Of a stretch of 7,484 nt of DNA, positions 6,171 to 7,484 are shown in pieces; positions within the stretch are counted from its first letter, which is position 1, and each line of letters starts with the position of its first letter. The notes below the pieces were generated by a model. It was not told the origin of the DNA. It did no database searches and saw nothing but the letters and a program-made list of their open reading frames with translations. The DNA is from CAYRVX01 sp964642165 (lineage in GTDB: Bacteria; Planctomycetota; Phycisphaerae; SM23-33): contig CAZXOC010000331.1 of assembly GCA_964642165.1 (NCBI GenBank), forward strand, positions 1-7,484, in the 5' to 3' direction. The position numbers were made by a program, and so were the translations under genes.

Positions 6171-6803
6171 ATGGCCAAGCCCCCTGCCAGCAGGAAGCCG
6201 GTGATCGGCCTGGTCGGCGGCATCGGCGCGGGCAAGAGCACCGCGGCGGCGGAGTTCGCCGCCCTCGGCTGCGCGCGGGTCGACGCCGACGCCATCGGGC
6301 ACGACCTGCTCGCCGACGCGGACGTCGCCCGCCACATCCGCGCGAGATGGGGCGGCGCCGTCTTCGCGCCCGACGGGCGCGTGGACCGCCAGGCCCTGGG
6401 CTCGGTGGTCTTCGCCGACGCGGCCGAACTGGCGGCGCTCAACCGCATCCTGCACCCGCGGATCCGCCGGGAAATGAACCGGCAGATCACCACGGCGCTT
6501 CGGGACCAAGCCACCTCCGGCGTCGTGGTCGACGCGGCGGTGATGCTCGAGGCCGGGTGGGATGACCTCTGCACGCACCTGGTCTTCGTCTCGGCGCCGG
6601 CGGCGTGCCGCTACGAGCGTGTGGCGGGGCGCCGCGGCTGGAGCCACGGCGAGTGGAAGCGCCGAGAAAAATCGCAGATTTCGCTGGACACAAAAGCCGC
6701 AAGGTGCGATTATACTATTGATAACCATTCAAGCGTTTCACCCCTGCGCCAGCAAATCCGTCGTCTTTTCCCTCGGATCTGTGTTGACGTTGGTTTGTGT
6801 TGA
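6171..6803 (+). CDS. coaE: Dephospho-CoA kinase
   Basis: Phosphorylates the 3'-hydroxyl of dephospho-CoA with ATP, the last step of coenzyme A synthesis, in the cytoplasm. The 210 residues match the family's usual length of about 200. Visible are the P-loop GGIGAGKST (16-24), VDADAIGHDLL (37-47, DxD substrate/metal region), LNRILHPRIR (90-99), the CoA-domain strand VVVDAAVMLEAGWDD (118-132), the lid region with RRGW and KRREKSQIS (about 153-171), and the terminal K...CDYTIDN (175-185). The DAAVMLEAGW form, rather than the common D.PLLFE, is the version I associate with planctomycetes. ATG 6171 is the natural start because the P-loop follows at normal distance. The 3' end from about 6661 is clearly less GC-rich than the rest. 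The rho gene follows 212 bp downstream on the same strand. Confidence 0.96.
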   Translation: MAKPPASRKPVIGLVGGIGAGKSTAAAEFAALGCARVDADAIGHDLLADADVARHIRARWGGAVFAPDGRVDRQALGSVVFADAAELAALNRILHPRIRREMNRQITTALRDQATSGVVVDAAVMLEAGWDDLCTHLVFVSAPAACRYERVAGRRGWSHGEWKRREKSQISLDTKAARCDYTIDNHSSVSPLRQQIRRLFPRICVDVGLC

Positions 6804-7015
6804 TCCGGGGGGCTCGGCGGCGGGGCGCAGCGGCAGTGAACGCGTCGGGTACACCAACCGATAGTGCATCCCGCAGGCCTGACCGGCACCCAGGGCTTCA
6901 GGGAGAAGGTCTGTCGACGGGGGCGGTCCGGGCACCGGGTCTGCCGATGTTCCCGCATCGATCGGCACGGCGAAGCACGGGTCGCATCCCGTTCAGTTGG
7001 AGGCTGGAACAAGCC
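6804..7015 (+). promoter_or_regulatory. rho leader with overlapping hairpins
   Basis: A 212-bp gap without a convincing gene. Near the rho start it holds TGCCGAT (6942-6948) complementary to ATCGGCA (6961-6967), and CGATG (6945-6949) complementary to CATCG (6956-6960). These two stems share bases and exclude each other. A third stem, ACGGG (6977-6981) with CCCGT (6988-6992), ends 6 nt before the GGAGG ribosome site (6999-7003). Another pair is CCTGA (6878-6882) with TCAGG (6898-6902). rho is known to be autoregulated in other bacteria, so a structured leader is plausible, but no known riboswitch class is recognised. No strong promoter is seen in the gap. Confidence 0.35.
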
Positions 7016-7484
7016 ATGGCCAGAACCGCAAAGAAAGCTGCCAAGAAAACCGCAAGGAAGACCACTCGGAAGAGGGGCTCGAGCCGCAGGAGGCCCGAGG
7101 CCCGCGCCCCCGAGAGGGCCGCAGCGTTGCCCGACGACGCGCCCGCCGCCGAGACCGTCGAGAGCCCCCAGCCCGCCACGGAACCTGAGGCGGCCCCGGC
7201 GCAGCAGGGCGCCGGGCCCGAGCAGGAGGCCATCGCCAACTTCGACGAGCAGATGCACGAGAAGTACGAGCGGGTCAAGCGCGGCGAACTGCACCTCACC
7301 GACCTCCAGAAGCTCGCCGTCGCCGAACTGCACGAGATCGCCAAGGAGGAGGGCTTGGCGGAATACGCCGGGCTCGGCAAGCAGGAGCTGGTCTTCAAGA
7401 TCCTCAAGGGCCGGATCCAGAAGAACGGCCTGATGTACGGCGAGGGCGTGCTGGAGATCCTGCCGGACGGGTTCGGCTTCCTGC
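7016..7484 (+). CDS. rho: Transcription termination factor Rho, N-terminal part (3' end outside window)
   Basis: The first 156 residues of the hexameric RNA-dependent ATPase that terminates transcription. Residues 1-26 are rich in Lys, Arg and Ala (AKKAAKKTARK at 5-15). Residues 27-72 are an acidic, Pro/Ala-rich linker. The Rho N-terminal helical domain follows at about 92-137 (LTDLQKLAVAELHEIAKEEG, then GKQELVFKILKGR), then the beginning of the cold-shock-like RNA-binding fold with GEGVLEILPDGFGFL (142-156), a near-invariant Rho signature. The ATPase domain is beyond the window. The basic and acidic extension before the helical domain is absent from the E. coli protein and resembles extensions found in some other phyla. 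ATG 7016 is preferred, with GGAGG at 6999-7003, although the 12-nt spacing is long. An in-frame ATG at 6947 lacks a ribosome site. Confidence 0.95.
   Translation, partial: MARTAKKAAKKTARKTTRKRGSSRRRPEARAPERAAALPDDAPAAETVESPQPATEPEAAPAQQGAGPEQEAIANFDEQMHEKYERVKRGELHLTDLQKLAVAELHEIAKEEGLAEYAGLGKQELVFKILKGRIQKNGLMYGEGVLEILPDGFGFL

Noticed and set aside
2625..6204. Two plus-strand frames of more than 600 codons (2625-4514 and 4321-6204)
   Set aside because: They run antisense to the isomerase, the lipoprotein and guaB, whose identities are secure. Long empty frames are expected in very GC-rich DNA.
4448..6574. 708-codon minus-strand frame across guaB and coaE
   Set aside because: It is out of frame with guaB, overlaps coaE antisense, and encodes Arg/Gly-rich nonsense.
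6947..7015. Upstream in-frame ATG for rho
   Set aside because: It lacks a ribosome site, and using it would place the leader hairpins inside the coding region. ATG 7016 begins the typical Lys-rich extension.

Overview
The window is a very GC-rich bacterial chromosome segment. It holds ordinary housekeeping genes plus two unusual exported, low-complexity proteins. Gene content (dephospho-CoA kinase immediately followed by rho with a Lys/Ala/Arg-rich N-terminal extension, a stand-alone sugar phosphate isomerase/epimerase, several lipoproteins) and the style of the CoaE sequence suggest a planctomycete-like bacterium. That assignment is an inference from family resemblance, not a proven placement.

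Layout: positions 1-6018 are coded on the minus strand and 6171-7484 on the plus strand. Reading in the minus direction from the divergent junction at 6019-6170, the order is guaB (IMP dehydrogenase); a small lipoprotein gene with its own near-consensus sigma-70 promoter; a TIM-barrel sugar phosphate isomerase/epimerase probably cotranscribed with that lipoprotein; a 790-residue lipoprotein with acidic, aromatic and Arg/Ser/Pro/Thr-rich sections and three 129-bp tandem repeats; and, cut by the window edge, the start of a Tyr-rich exported protein. On the plus strand coaE is followed by the 5' part of rho, which runs off the right edge.

GuaB (guanine nucleotide synthesis), CoaE (last step of coenzyme A synthesis) and Rho (transcription termination) are core functions that share a neighbourhood but no pathway. 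Their control regions are readable: guaB and coaE fire away from each other from promoters in a 152-bp gap, and the rho leader contains several small hairpins, two of them mutually exclusive.

I see no CRISPR array, insertion sequence, tRNA, rRNA or phage gene. The part least explained by known families is the left 2.9 kb. The large lipoprotein there, with its charge-segregated architecture and young in-frame repeats, is the best candidate for something undescribed, but no function can be read from the sequence.
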